A stretch of 64,000 bases of DNA from Legionella nautarum (GTDB lineage: Bacteria; Pseudomonadota; Gammaproteobacteria; Legionellales; Legionellaceae). Below the pieces are notes generated by a model. The model did not search any database. It was not told the origin of the DNA and was given only the letters and a program-made list of their open reading frames with translations. The position numbers and the translations under genes are program-made. The stretch spans positions 1-64,000 of the forward strand of contig NZ_LNYO01000005.1 in the NCBI RefSeq assembly GCF_001467895.1. The letters run 5' to 3'. Position 1 is the first letter of the stretch. Each line of letters starts with the position of its first letter. Shown one piece after another: positions 1 through 7,721 of this stretch.

Positions 1-56
1 TAGTATCTCCTCGTAATCCGAGCGGAAATGATGCTGCGGAGTCGGTTAGGTACTCC

Positions 57-94
57 CCGTTCGGGCTGAGGAGGCCGAAGGCCGTCTCGAAGCC
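57..94 (+). repeat. Palindromic intergenic element, one arm (REP-like)
   Basis: This 38-base arm begins CCGTTCGGGCTGAGG and ends CGTCTCGAAGCC. It is nearly identical to arms at 31870 and 41977. The matching inverse arm that should follow is badly decayed here (only GACTTCAAGACC-like remnants near 111), so this is a half-degraded copy. Further on, around 139-162, lies another decayed motif (GTCATTCCTGTCTTCGCAGGATGAC), itself an imperfect palindrome. The first 230 bases hold no gene that I can see. Confidence 0.7.
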
Positions 95-230
95 TTGCTG
101 AGTTAAGGAAAGACTTCAAGACCTGAATACTCAAACTGTCATTCCTGTCTTCGCAGGATGACGTACGGTGGTAAATAAAAAAGTGTAGTCTAGCTAGCCT
201 ATTAGCTGTATTCGTTATTTCGAGATATAT

Positions 231-1136
231 ATGATGAAACCAAGAACTTTTCAAGAGATTATTCTGACTTTGCAACAATTTTGGGCATCCCAAGGTTGTG
301 TCATACTGCAGCCACTCGACATAGAAGTGGGGGCGGGGACGTTTCATCCTGCTACTTTTTTACGTGCGATAGGTCCAGAGCCTTGGTCAGCAGCTTATGT
401 TCAGCCTTCAAGGCGGCCGACCGATGGGCGTTACGGTGAAAATCCAAATCGCGTACAGCATTATTATCAGTTTCAAGTGGTATTAAAACCGTCACCGTTG
501 GATATTCAAGAAAAATATCTTGATTCTCTGCGTGCCTTGGGTGTAGATCCTTTGGCAGATGATATCCGTTTTGTCGAGGATAATTGGGAATCACCCACAT
601 TAGGCGCTTGGGGTTTAGGATGGGAAGTTTGGCAAAATGGTATGGAAGTTTCGCAATTCACTTATTTTCAGCAAGTCGGAGGCTTGGTTTGCAAACCGGT
701 TACCGGTGAATTGACTTATGGACTTGAGCGAATTGCTATGTATGTTCTAGGCGTAGACAATTTATTCGATTTACCTTGGGCTAAAACGGCTCATGGTCTA
801 GTGACCTATGGTGATGTTTTTCACCAAAATGAAGTAGAAATGTCAACTTATAATTTTGAACATGCGAATGTGGATGTTTTGTTCCAGCAGTTTGATTATT
901 ATGAAAGTGAAGCACAGAAATTAGTTGCTTTGAATCTTCCGTTGCCGGCTTATGAAATGGTGATGAAAGCTTCCCATGCATTTAACTTGTTGGATGCGAG
1001 ACGAGCTATTTCTGTTACTGAACGACAACGTTTTATTTTGAGAGTGCGCCATTTATCCAGAGCGGTAGCGCAAGCTTACTACGATGCGCGCGAAGCGCTA
1101 GGTTTTCCAATGCAGAAGGTGTGTGATGGCGAATGA
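231..1136 (+). CDS. glyQ: Glycine--tRNA ligase alpha subunit
   Basis: Alpha subunit of the bacterial heterotetrameric glycyl-tRNA synthetase. It carries the class II catalytic core that activates glycine with ATP and charges tRNA-Gly in the cytoplasm. At 301 residues it matches the usual family length, and the characteristic blocks are present in order: [64 protein letters not shown], and [12 protein letters not shown] near the C-terminus. Two adjacent ATGs (231 and 234) can serve as start; no strong ribosome site separates them. It is followed directly by glyS with a short overlap, the standard glyQS arrangement, so the two subunits are probably translationally coupled. The assignment is very secure. 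Confidence 0.98.
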   Translation: MMKPRTFQEIILTLQQFWASQGCVILQPLDIEVGAGTFHPATFLRAIGPEPWSAAYVQPSRRPTDGRYGENPNRVQHYYQFQVVLKPSPLDIQEKYLDSLRALGVDPLADDIRFVEDNWESPTLGAWGLGWEVWQNGMEVSQFTYFQQVGGLVCKPVTGELTYGLERIAMYVLGVDNLFDLPWAKTAHGLVTYGDVFHQNEVEMSTYNFEHANVDVLFQQFDYYESEAQKLVALNLPLPAYEMVMKASHAFNLLDARRAISVTERQRFILRVRHLSRAVAQAYYDAREALGFPMQKVCDGE

Positions 1137-3204
1137 TTTTTTGTTTGAATTAGGTTGCGAAGAGCTTCCTTCAGCGGCTGTTTGGCCCTTGGCAGATAGC
1201 TTAGCAGCTAATTTAGCTGCGGCCCTCGAAAAAGCACAAATTACTTATGGGGAAGTACGTCGCTTTGCCACACCAAGACGGATGGCTATTTTTATTGCTG
1301 ATCTTCAAGATGAACAGCCAAGTCAAATTGTTTCACGTCGCGGTCCTGCACTTGTTGCAGCTTATAATGCTGAGGGTCAAGCCACGCCTGCTTTGCTCGG
1401 GTTTGCCAAATCTTGTGGTGTTGCTGTCAGTGATTTAACCATCAATAAAACCGATAAAGGTGAATGGTTAGTTCATGAGTCTAAAACTCAAGGCGCAAAG
1501 ACTAAGGATTTATTGCCAGCCATGATTAACCAAGCCTTAGCGAATTTACCGATTGCTAAACCCATGCGCTGGGGGAATGGCGATGCTGAATTTGCACGTC
1601 CAGTCCACTGGGCGGTTTTATTATTTGCTAATCAAGTGATCTCTTGTGAGATTTTAGGGGTCAAGACGGGTGCTGATAGTTTTGGACATCGATTTCACCA
1701 TCCTCAAGCAATAAAAATTGATCAAGCAAAAAATTATGAAACACTTTTGCGCGACGCCTTTGTTATTGCTGATTTTAGCCAGCGACGCGATGCAATCCTT
1801 ACTCAAGTTAAGCAGCTTGCTGCAGCCCATGGGGCAGAAGCGGTGATGCCTGATGATTTGGTGGATGAAGTAACTTCCATTGTTGAATGGCCACAAGCAT
1901 TGATTGCTAGTTTTGAAAAAGAATTTCTAGATGTTCCGCCTGAGGCGCTAATCGCTTCCATGCAAGCCCATCAAAAATGTTTTGCTTTGCGTAATGCTGC
2001 AGGGCAATTATTACCGCATTTTATTACGGTAGCGAATATAGCGAGTTCAAATCCGCCGCAAGTGATTGCAGGTAATGAGAAAGTCATGCGTGCTCGTTTA
2101 AGTGATGCTGCTTTTTTCTTCCGCCAAGATAAAAAACAGCCTTTAAGCCATCATATTCCCGCCACAGAAAAAGTCGTGTTCCAAGCCCAATTGGGTAGTT
2201 TGCAAGACAAAGCAAAACGAGTTAAAGCGCTAATGGAATTTTTAGCGCCCTCTTTGCAGTTGGATAAGCAACAAGCCGGTCGAGCTGCTGAGCTTAGTAA
2301 ATGTGATTTAATGACGGGAATGGTTGGCGAGTTCCCCGAATTACAAGGATTAATGGGCTACTATTATGCGAAGCATGATGGTGAAGCGGATAGCGTAGCC
2401 TTGGCTTTGAGCGAGCAATACATGCCGCGGTTTGCTGGTGACCAATTGCCGAGCTCGAAACTCGGACTTGCCTTATCGCTTGCTGAGCGGATTGATACCT
2501 TGGTCGGTATTTTTGCTATTGGTCAAAAACCTTCTGGTGTTAAAGATCCCTTTAAGCTACGACGCCATGCTTTAGCAGTGGTGCGCATGTTAATTGATAC
2601 GCCTACGCGCCTTGAATTAACGGGGTTAATCGCTAAAGCTTTTGCTGTTTATGGCAATACCCTTGTGGCTGCCAAGCCGCTAGTGGATGAATTAAAACCG
2701 TTTGTTTTAGAGCGCTTGCAATCGCATTATCAGGGTTTAGGTCTATCTACAGATCTTATCTTGGCTGCCCGCGCACGACAGGATGATTGGTTATATGATT
2801 TAGATAAACGAATTCATGCCCTGGCCAACTTTGTACAAATGTCAGAAGCTGCCGTATTATCCGCAGCTTGCAAGCGGGTAAATAACCTATTGCAACAAGC
2901 AGATACTGAAATAAAAATAATAGGTATCGATGAAAGTTTGCTGGAAGAAGGCGCTGAAAAAGCACTTTTTGCTCATCTAAAAGCCGTAGAAGAATGGGTT
3001 AAGCCGCTTTATGACAGTGAGGACTATGGTAAAATCCTCACTCAGCTAGCGAGTTTACGAGAGCCTGTGGATGCGTTTTTTGAACATGTAATGGTTATGG
3101 TCGATAATCAAGCCGTTAAACGGAATCGCCTAAATTTATTAACTCGTTTACAAAACTTATTGCAGGGTGTTGCTGATATTTCCTTATTGCAATTAAACCT
3201 ATGA
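1126..3204 (+). CDS. glyS: Glycine--tRNA ligase beta subunit
   Basis: Beta subunit of glycyl-tRNA synthetase, which contributes tRNA recognition. The protein has 692 residues against about 689 in E. coli. It opens [15 protein letters not shown], the hallmark N-terminus, and contains the [11 protein letters not shown]-type region and the C-terminal anticodon-binding-like helical part. I start it at ATG 1126 rather than the in-frame GTG at 1123, because AAGGTG at 1117-1122 is an ill-placed ribosome site for the GTG and because family members begin MA/MS followed by the FL-ELG motif. It overlaps glyQ by 11 bases and gmhB by 4 bases, which suggests one transcript. Function is certain; only the exact start is open. 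Confidence 0.97.
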   Translation: MANDFLFELGCEELPSAAVWPLADSLAANLAAALEKAQITYGEVRRFATPRRMAIFIADLQDEQPSQIVSRRGPALVAAYNAEGQATPALLGFAKSCGVAVSDLTINKTDKGEWLVHESKTQGAKTKDLLPAMINQALANLPIAKPMRWGNGDAEFARPVHWAVLLFANQVISCEILGVKTGADSFGHRFHHPQAIKIDQAKNYETLLRDAFVIADFSQRRDAILTQVKQLAAAHGAEAVMPDDLVDEVTSIVEWPQALIASFEKEFLDVPPEALIASMQAHQKCFALRNAAGQLLPHFITVANIASSNPPQVIAGNEKVMRARLSDAAFFFRQDKKQPLSHHIPATEKVVFQAQLGSLQDKAKRVKALMEFLAPSLQLDKQQAGRAAELSKCDLMTGMVGEFPELQGLMGYYYAKHDGEADSVALALSEQYMPRFAGDQLPSSKLGLALSLAERIDTLVGIFAIGQKPSGVKDPFKLRRHALAVVRMLIDTPTRLELTGLIAKAFAVYGNTLVAAKPLVDELKPFVLERLQSHYQGLGLSTDLILAARARQDDWLYDLDKRIHALANFVQMSEAAVLSAACKRVNNLLQQADTEIKIIGIDESLLEEGAEKALFAHLKAVEEWVKPLYDSEDYGKILTQLASLREPVDAFFEHVMVMVDNQAVKRNRLNLLTRLQNLLQGVADISLLQLNL

Positions 3205-3737
3205 ACAAAGTAGTGCTCTTAGATCGAGACGGTGTCATTAATAAGGACTCATTACATTATATTAAGTCCCCGGAAGAATTTATTCCTATCCCTGGCAGCA
3301 TTGAAGCCATTGCCCGATTGACTGCAGCAGGTTACCGCATCGGAATTGCAACCAATCAGTCTGGTGTTACCAGAGGTTATTATGATGAAGCGAAACTTGC
3401 AGCGATTCATCGCAAAATGCTTAGTCTAGTCCATGAAGCAGGAGGCGAGATTGAAGCGATTGAATATTGTATCCATATGCCCGATGAGGGCTGCTCTTGC
3501 CGTAAACCGCAACCAGGAATGCTTTTTGCGCTAGAAGAACGATTAAATTGTTCTTTAACGGGTGTTCCTTTTATTGGAGATAGGGTATCGGATATCCAAG
3601 CTGCAGAGGCAGCAGGTGCAACCCCGATGATGATTCTTTCTCCTATGACCGATCGAGTAGGCTTACAGGCTTATCGCCATGTACCTGTTTTTGATTCACT
3701 TGCAGGTTGTGTTGATTACCTATTGACTCAAAAATGA
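3201..3737 (+). CDS. gmhB: D-glycero-beta-D-manno-heptose-1,7-bisphosphate 7-phosphatase
   Basis: HAD-superfamily phosphatase that removes the 7-phosphate from heptose bisphosphate on the path to ADP-heptose for the lipopolysaccharide inner core. The nucleophile motif LLDRDGVIN (Asp8 and Asp10) opens the protein. The TNQSG motif II follows, then the zinc-binding loop with Cys and His ligands (CIHMPDEGCSCRKP), and the GDRVSDIQAA motif IV. At 178 residues it is typical. It overlaps glyS by ATGA and rsmJ by ATGA, so it is embedded in the operon. Linkage of glyS and gmhB is common in gammaproteobacteria. A histidinol-phosphatase role is the only realistic alternative within the family and is less likely here. 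Confidence 0.93.
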   Translation: MNKVVLLDRDGVINKDSLHYIKSPEEFIPIPGSIEAIARLTAAGYRIGIATNQSGVTRGYYDEAKLAAIHRKMLSLVHEAGGEIEAIEYCIHMPDEGCSCRKPQPGMLFALEERLNCSLTGVPFIGDRVSDIQAAEAAGATPMMILSPMTDRVGLQAYRHVPVFDSLAGCVDYLLTQK

Positions 3738-4453
3738 TAGAACAATTAGCGATAGGTTATGAGACGGAAGAACTCCTTGAGCAAGCAAAGCAGTTGCAGC
3801 AGCAATTGCAGCTCGAGATTGATAATCAGGCTCCACAACAATTACTGTTGACCAGCGATAGACTAGTCTTAAAAATAGGCGAGTTCTCCGCTTTATATGC
3901 TGATTTTTCTAGCAAAACCTGGCAAAAACGCCGAGATGCTGGCAAAAAACAAGGGCTTGTTCGTGCTTGTAAACCTGGACCTGGTGTGCGAATCATCGAC
4001 ACCACCGCAGGTTGGGGGCGAGATGCGGCTGTTCTGGCTAGTTTTGGCGCGGAAGTCCTCATGTTAGAACGGCAACCGCTAATGGCGGTTTTGCTTAAAG
4101 ATGCTTTAGAGCACCAGGATGAGCATTCAAAAAAAATTTTAAATCTGAAGCTTTGCTCGATTGATGCAGCCAGTTATTTAGAAACCTTAGACCAGGTAGA
4201 TTACCCTGATGTGATTTATATCGACCCCATGCATCCTCAAAGGCAAAAAGCAGCCTTAGTCAAGAAAGATCTGCAAGTTTTGCAACAACTCATTGGCCCC
4301 GATCTTGATACGCTTCCTTTGTTAGAGCTTGCGATGACTAAGGTGTTGAAGAGAGTCGTCGTAAAATGGCCGCAACAGTTATCACCTCTTTTGCCCCCCA
4401 CATCGACTGTTCCTGGAAAAACAGTAAGGTTTGATATTTACAATAGATGCTAG
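3734..4453 (+). CDS. rsmJ: 16S rRNA (guanine1516-N2)-methyltransferase
   Basis: Predicted SAM-dependent methyltransferase (YhiQ/RsmJ family) that makes m2G1516 in 16S rRNA. It shows the SAM-binding motif DTTAGWGRDAAVLASFG near residues 90-106, an acidic end of the second strand (MLERQPLMA), and the family motif DPMHP preceded by VIYI. The C-terminal VKWPQQ and VRFDIY are also family-like. It has 239 residues. It is the last gene of the glyQ-glyS-gmhB-rsmJ run, joined to gmhB by an ATGA overlap. After it comes repeat-rich intergenic DNA with no obvious intrinsic terminator. Confidence 0.9.
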   Translation: MIEQLAIGYETEELLEQAKQLQQQLQLEIDNQAPQQLLLTSDRLVLKIGEFSALYADFSSKTWQKRRDAGKKQGLVRACKPGPGVRIIDTTAGWGRDAAVLASFGAEVLMLERQPLMAVLLKDALEHQDEHSKKILNLKLCSIDAASYLETLDQVDYPDVIYIDPMHPQRQKAALVKKDLQVLQQLIGPDLDTLPLLELAMTKVLKRVVVKWPQQLSPLLPPTSTVPGKTVRFDIYNRC

Positions 4454-4502
4454 ATTAACGCCAGTTATGGAAAAAAAGATTAGCAATCCAGTCGTTACCT
4501 AT

Positions 4503-4738
4503 TACCGTTCCCCCTGAGGAGCCGCAAAAGCGGCGTCTCGAAGGGTGTTAGAGCACAAATCCTTCGAGACGGGCTAAAGCCCTTCTCAGGACGAATGGTT
4601 CATGAACTTAGAGGTGCTCTTACCGTTCCCCCTGAGGAGCCGCAAAAGCGGCGTCTCGAAGGGTGTTAGAGCACAAATCCTTCGAGACGGGCTAAAGCCC
4701 TCCTCAGGACGATCAGTTCATGAACTTAGAGGTATTCT
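4503..4738 (+). repeat. Tandem duplication of a 118-bp palindromic unit
   Basis: Two head-to-tail copies (4503-4620 and 4621-4738) differ at only a few positions. Each unit starts TACCGTTCCCCCTGAGGAG, contains a small hairpin GCCGCAAAAGCGGC, then GTCTCGAAGG and its inverse CCTTCGAGAC about 20 bases apart, and ends with the palindrome GTTCATGAAC. The GAGG...CTCGAAGG grammar links it to the other intergenic palindromes in this window. The remaining DNA of the 4454-4849 gap (4739-4849) is AT-rich and probably carries the promoter of the next gene, although I cannot fix one. A short open frame at 4602-4853 is only a by-product of the repeat. Confidence 0.9.
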
Positions 4739-4849
4739 TACCCATAACTGTGTTTTATTCCATTTTGGGAAATGGGAATTCCAAAGATTCTCTGTTTTTT
4801 ATTTATCCAAAATAGTAAAATTTTTTTCTTTTTTTAATGAATCAGAATT

Positions 4850-7699
4850 ATGAAAGACAACTATCCAGAGAAAGTAGCTGTTGAAGAAGAAATTCAACAA
4901 GCTAGTGTCGAATTATCTGAAGAAGTTTGGATAGCTATTTTAGCAAAGCTTGACCCCGAATCACTGCAAGACAGCGTGCAATGGGTAAGTAAAATGTTTC
5001 ATCGTCTTGCGAATGATAGTTACATTTGGAAACGCTTATTTCTAATGTTTTTTCCCGACGAGGTACCCGAGCCTTTCCCTGATGATTTCAATTGGCAAAG
5101 TGAGTTTCATTATCTTTATAAGAAAGAATATGGCGCTTTAAAACCGGAAGTACGCAAGTTAATTTTTTCAATTATCACAGGCGCCACAGAAGAAGCTTGC
5201 AAATCAGTGGTTTCTCTTGAAGACTTACAGGCGGAGCATTTTATCTTAATTAGAATGGCAACACGATTTGATCGGCAAGTTGTTTTAAGACATTTCCATT
5301 CTTCACTTAGACAACAACTTGAACTGCAAGAAGAGGGGCAATTACCACTAGGCTGGGCAGTATTGTTTAATCAAAAAGAAGTTGTTCATGCTATCTTGGG
5401 GGAGCAACCCCAGCTAATTAATGACTACAAGTTGGAAGAGAAAACAATCACTCAGCTTGCTGCAGAGGTAGGTCATTTAGATTTATTAGAAGAATTTCTC
5501 AATCAACCAGGCAATAAACTAAATACAGAAAAGATTTGGGAACTCTACCATTGTATTGCTCGGTCTAAGCAGCTAGCACTATTCGAACGGTTTAGGGATT
5601 TTATCGAAAATAATGCACGATTTGCACAGATGACTAAACCAGATACTAGTTACCTCGCAGGCTTATATGGTGCTATTACCATTTTCAAAGCAGCAATTAT
5701 ACCTTTACATCAAGAAAAGGTTGATTGGGAGCGGGAGTTAAATCAACTTCCTCCTGAGCTTTATTTTTCAACTGGGAATACAGTAGATTTCGCTGCGGTG
5801 CAGCAGAGAATACAGGAACTAGCTCAGAAATTCGTAGACTTAGATCCTCGTTTATTTCAGGAGTTTTTAGGCATATCACTTGGCTTAGTTTATAAGCGAC
5901 GAGAAGCTATTTTAAAACTAGCAAAGATAACCAATGACGATAAACTGAAACATTTGATTATTCCATCGGCTACCGAAATGCTGCGAGATGGCTTTAAGAT
6001 GTCAATAGAATCAGCCTTGAGTGCTGCATCACGCCATGGCCATATCAATATTATAAGATATGCTTTGGATAATAAATTATTTAATATTAATGAGTTATTA
6101 TTGGGTAGCAAAGAAGATTGTCTTTTATTACACGCAGCTATGTTTAACCAACAGAAACTAGTTCGGTTTTTATTAGATCGTAACGCTAATCTTGAGCTAA
6201 CACTTGCTGCACTCATCAAATTAAGAGAAAACCCATTAGAACATGATGCAGACATCAAGTCAGGAGAAAGCTCATTAAAACCCAAGGATTTTTCTGAACT
6301 AATAGACTTATTTTTAGTGGTTCTTGAAGAAAGAAAAGAACCACTCACCTGTTTTAGATTAATAGACGTCGTTGTTAAGCACAATAAAATTGATCTACTC
6401 AAGCACTTGTTTTCTGTAGATCCGGGAGTTATCAATCTCGTCGATAAATCAAATCGTACAGCGCTTTATTCAGCTATTTTAGCCCAAAGTGAGGAGTGTA
6501 TAAGCTTTTTATTAGCGAATGGTGCTGAAGCCAATGCAGAGATTTTATATGCTGCTATTAGGGTCAACGATATCCCATTAGTGCAAGATTTATTAGCGCG
6601 TGCAGGGGAGGATGTATCAGCTCTGGTTAATGCAGTTTATCTTAGAGTACTTACCAAGTCCTGTTTGCCGCGCTTTCAATTGGTTAGATACATGGACCAA
6701 CTCGATCCAATTATAGATTCATTAAAAAATCCAGAGATGCAAAAACTTTTACTTCCCTATATCGATAAAGAAAAAGCGATCTGTGATATTTTGGCAGAAC
6801 GGAGCGAACAGGATTTCGAGCAAAGGAGTACTTTAATTAGGCTTAGAAATATAATCGATTTGAATGATAGGCTGCTGGACTTTCCTCCAATTGATAAGAA
6901 AAAGCTATTAGCTTTCGTTGAAACAGAGCCAAAGCAAAATACAAATACAATTAGAACCGAGCTACAATACGAAATTAATTCAGGGAAAACCGCGTCTAAT
7001 AGCGATGATTTAGCAATAGTGGAGCTCCAAGTGAAAGCAATGGGCTACAGAAAAGGTGTGAATGCCGGCAGACGAAAAAGCGCGAATGAAGATTCTTTAC
7101 CTGCCACTATGAAGTTACCTAGTGAACTAAACAAATTAAAGGTTTATTCGCGATTAGTTGCTGCCTACCGAGATCAGCCAGTAAAAATAAAGAAATTAAG
7201 AAGTCAACTGCAAGCTCTTTATTTTGAAGCTTACTTAGAAGGGAAAAGAAATTCATTTGAAGCAAGATCGTCGTCCAAACGAAAGTCTGAACCTAAGCCG
7301 CAAGTAGAAAAAAAGGCTAAAAAAAGCAAGCAAACTGCAATTGAACAGAAGCCGGGAGACGAGCAACCCTTAGGTAAGCGAAAAAGAAATTCTGCAGACG
7401 AAAAAGAGACTCAAGAAAGGAAAGCCCCTGCATTAGAAAGCGCTCAACCATCCCGTTTGGGAATGTTTGCAAACAAAAAACCAGTTACTGGTAATGACGT
7501 GAGTAGAAACAGACCTGCGGTGAGTGCTAGTACAACAAGCGTCAGTAGCTCTGATTCAGAAGAGGGGCAAACAGTCTACTCACCTAGCTTTTTTCTGCGG
7601 CCTGAGGACGATTCTCAACGCTCTGCAGAGGTTACTGAAGCTCGAGATCGCTTGCCGCAAGGAGACACTCAAAGTAAAGAGTCTTCTTACCAGCAATAA
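4850..7699 (+). CDS. F-box and ankyrin-repeat protein, putative secreted effector (copy 1)
   Basis: A 949-residue eukaryote-like protein. Residues about 20-70 form a convincing F-box: LSEEVWIAILAKLDPESL followed by VSKMFHRLANDSYIWKRLF. In eukaryotes this motif binds SKP1 in SCF ubiquitin ligases. Ankyrin-like helices follow (around 165-220, 385-450 and 535-590, for example RTALYSAILAQSEECISFLL). The last 170 residues are basic and disordered, with NLS-like clusters (KRKSEPK, KKAKKSK, GKRKRNS) and a serine-rich tail. There is no signal peptide or membrane segment. The gene is followed 22 bases later by a paralogue. By analogy with Legionella AnkB and other F-box effectors, I infer type IV secretion into the host and recruitment of a host ubiquitin ligase. 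The F-box call is from sequence; secretion is inference. Confidence 0.85.
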   Translation: MKDNYPEKVAVEEEIQQASVELSEEVWIAILAKLDPESLQDSVQWVSKMFHRLANDSYIWKRLFLMFFPDEVPEPFPDDFNWQSEFHYLYKKEYGALKPEVRKLIFSIITGATEEACKSVVSLEDLQAEHFILIRMATRFDRQVVLRHFHSSLRQQLELQEEGQLPLGWAVLFNQKEVVHAILGEQPQLINDYKLEEKTITQLAAEVGHLDLLEEFLNQPGNKLNTEKIWELYHCIARSKQLALFERFRDFIENNARFAQMTKPDTSYLAGLYGAITIFKAAIIPLHQEKVDWERELNQLPPELYFSTGNTVDFAAVQQRIQELAQKFVDLDPRLFQEFLGISLGLVYKRREAILKLAKITNDDKLKHLIIPSATEMLRDGFKMSIESALSAASRHGHINIIRYALDNKLFNINELLLGSKEDCLLLHAAMFNQQKLVRFLLDRNANLELTLAALIKLRENPLEHDADIKSGESSLKPKDFSELIDLFLVVLEERKEPLTCFRLIDVVVKHNKIDLLKHLFSVDPGVINLVDKSNRTALYSAILAQSEECISFLLANGAEANAEILYAAIRVNDIPLVQDLLARAGEDVSALVNAVYLRVLTKSCLPRFQLVRYMDQLDPIIDSLKNPEMQKLLLPYIDKEKAICDILAERSEQDFEQRSTLIRLRNIIDLNDRLLDFPPIDKKKLLAFVETEPKQNTNTIRTELQYEINSGKTASNSDDLAIVELQVKAMGYRKGVNAGRRKSANEDSLPATMKLPSELNKLKVYSRLVAAYRDQPVKIKKLRSQLQALYFEAYLEGKRNSFEARSSSKRKSEPKPQVEKKAKKSKQTAIEQKPGDEQPLGKRKRNSADEKETQERKAPALESAQPSRLGMFANKKPVTGNDVSRNRPAVSASTTSVSSSDSEEGQTVYSPSFFLRPEDDSQRSAEVTEARDRLPQGDTQSKESSYQQ

Positions 7700-7721
7700 C
7701 TTTTTAAAATGAATGAGAATT

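Noticed and set aside
4602-4853. 83-codon plus-strand frame ahead of the F-box gene
   Set aside because: It runs through the second 118-bp repeat unit and AT-rich leader DNA; the protein is a translation of repeat sequence.
5890-6435. 181-codon open frame on the minus strand
   Set aside because: Wholly antisense to the first F-box gene, with serine/leucine-rich composition typical of a shadow frame and no ribosome site.
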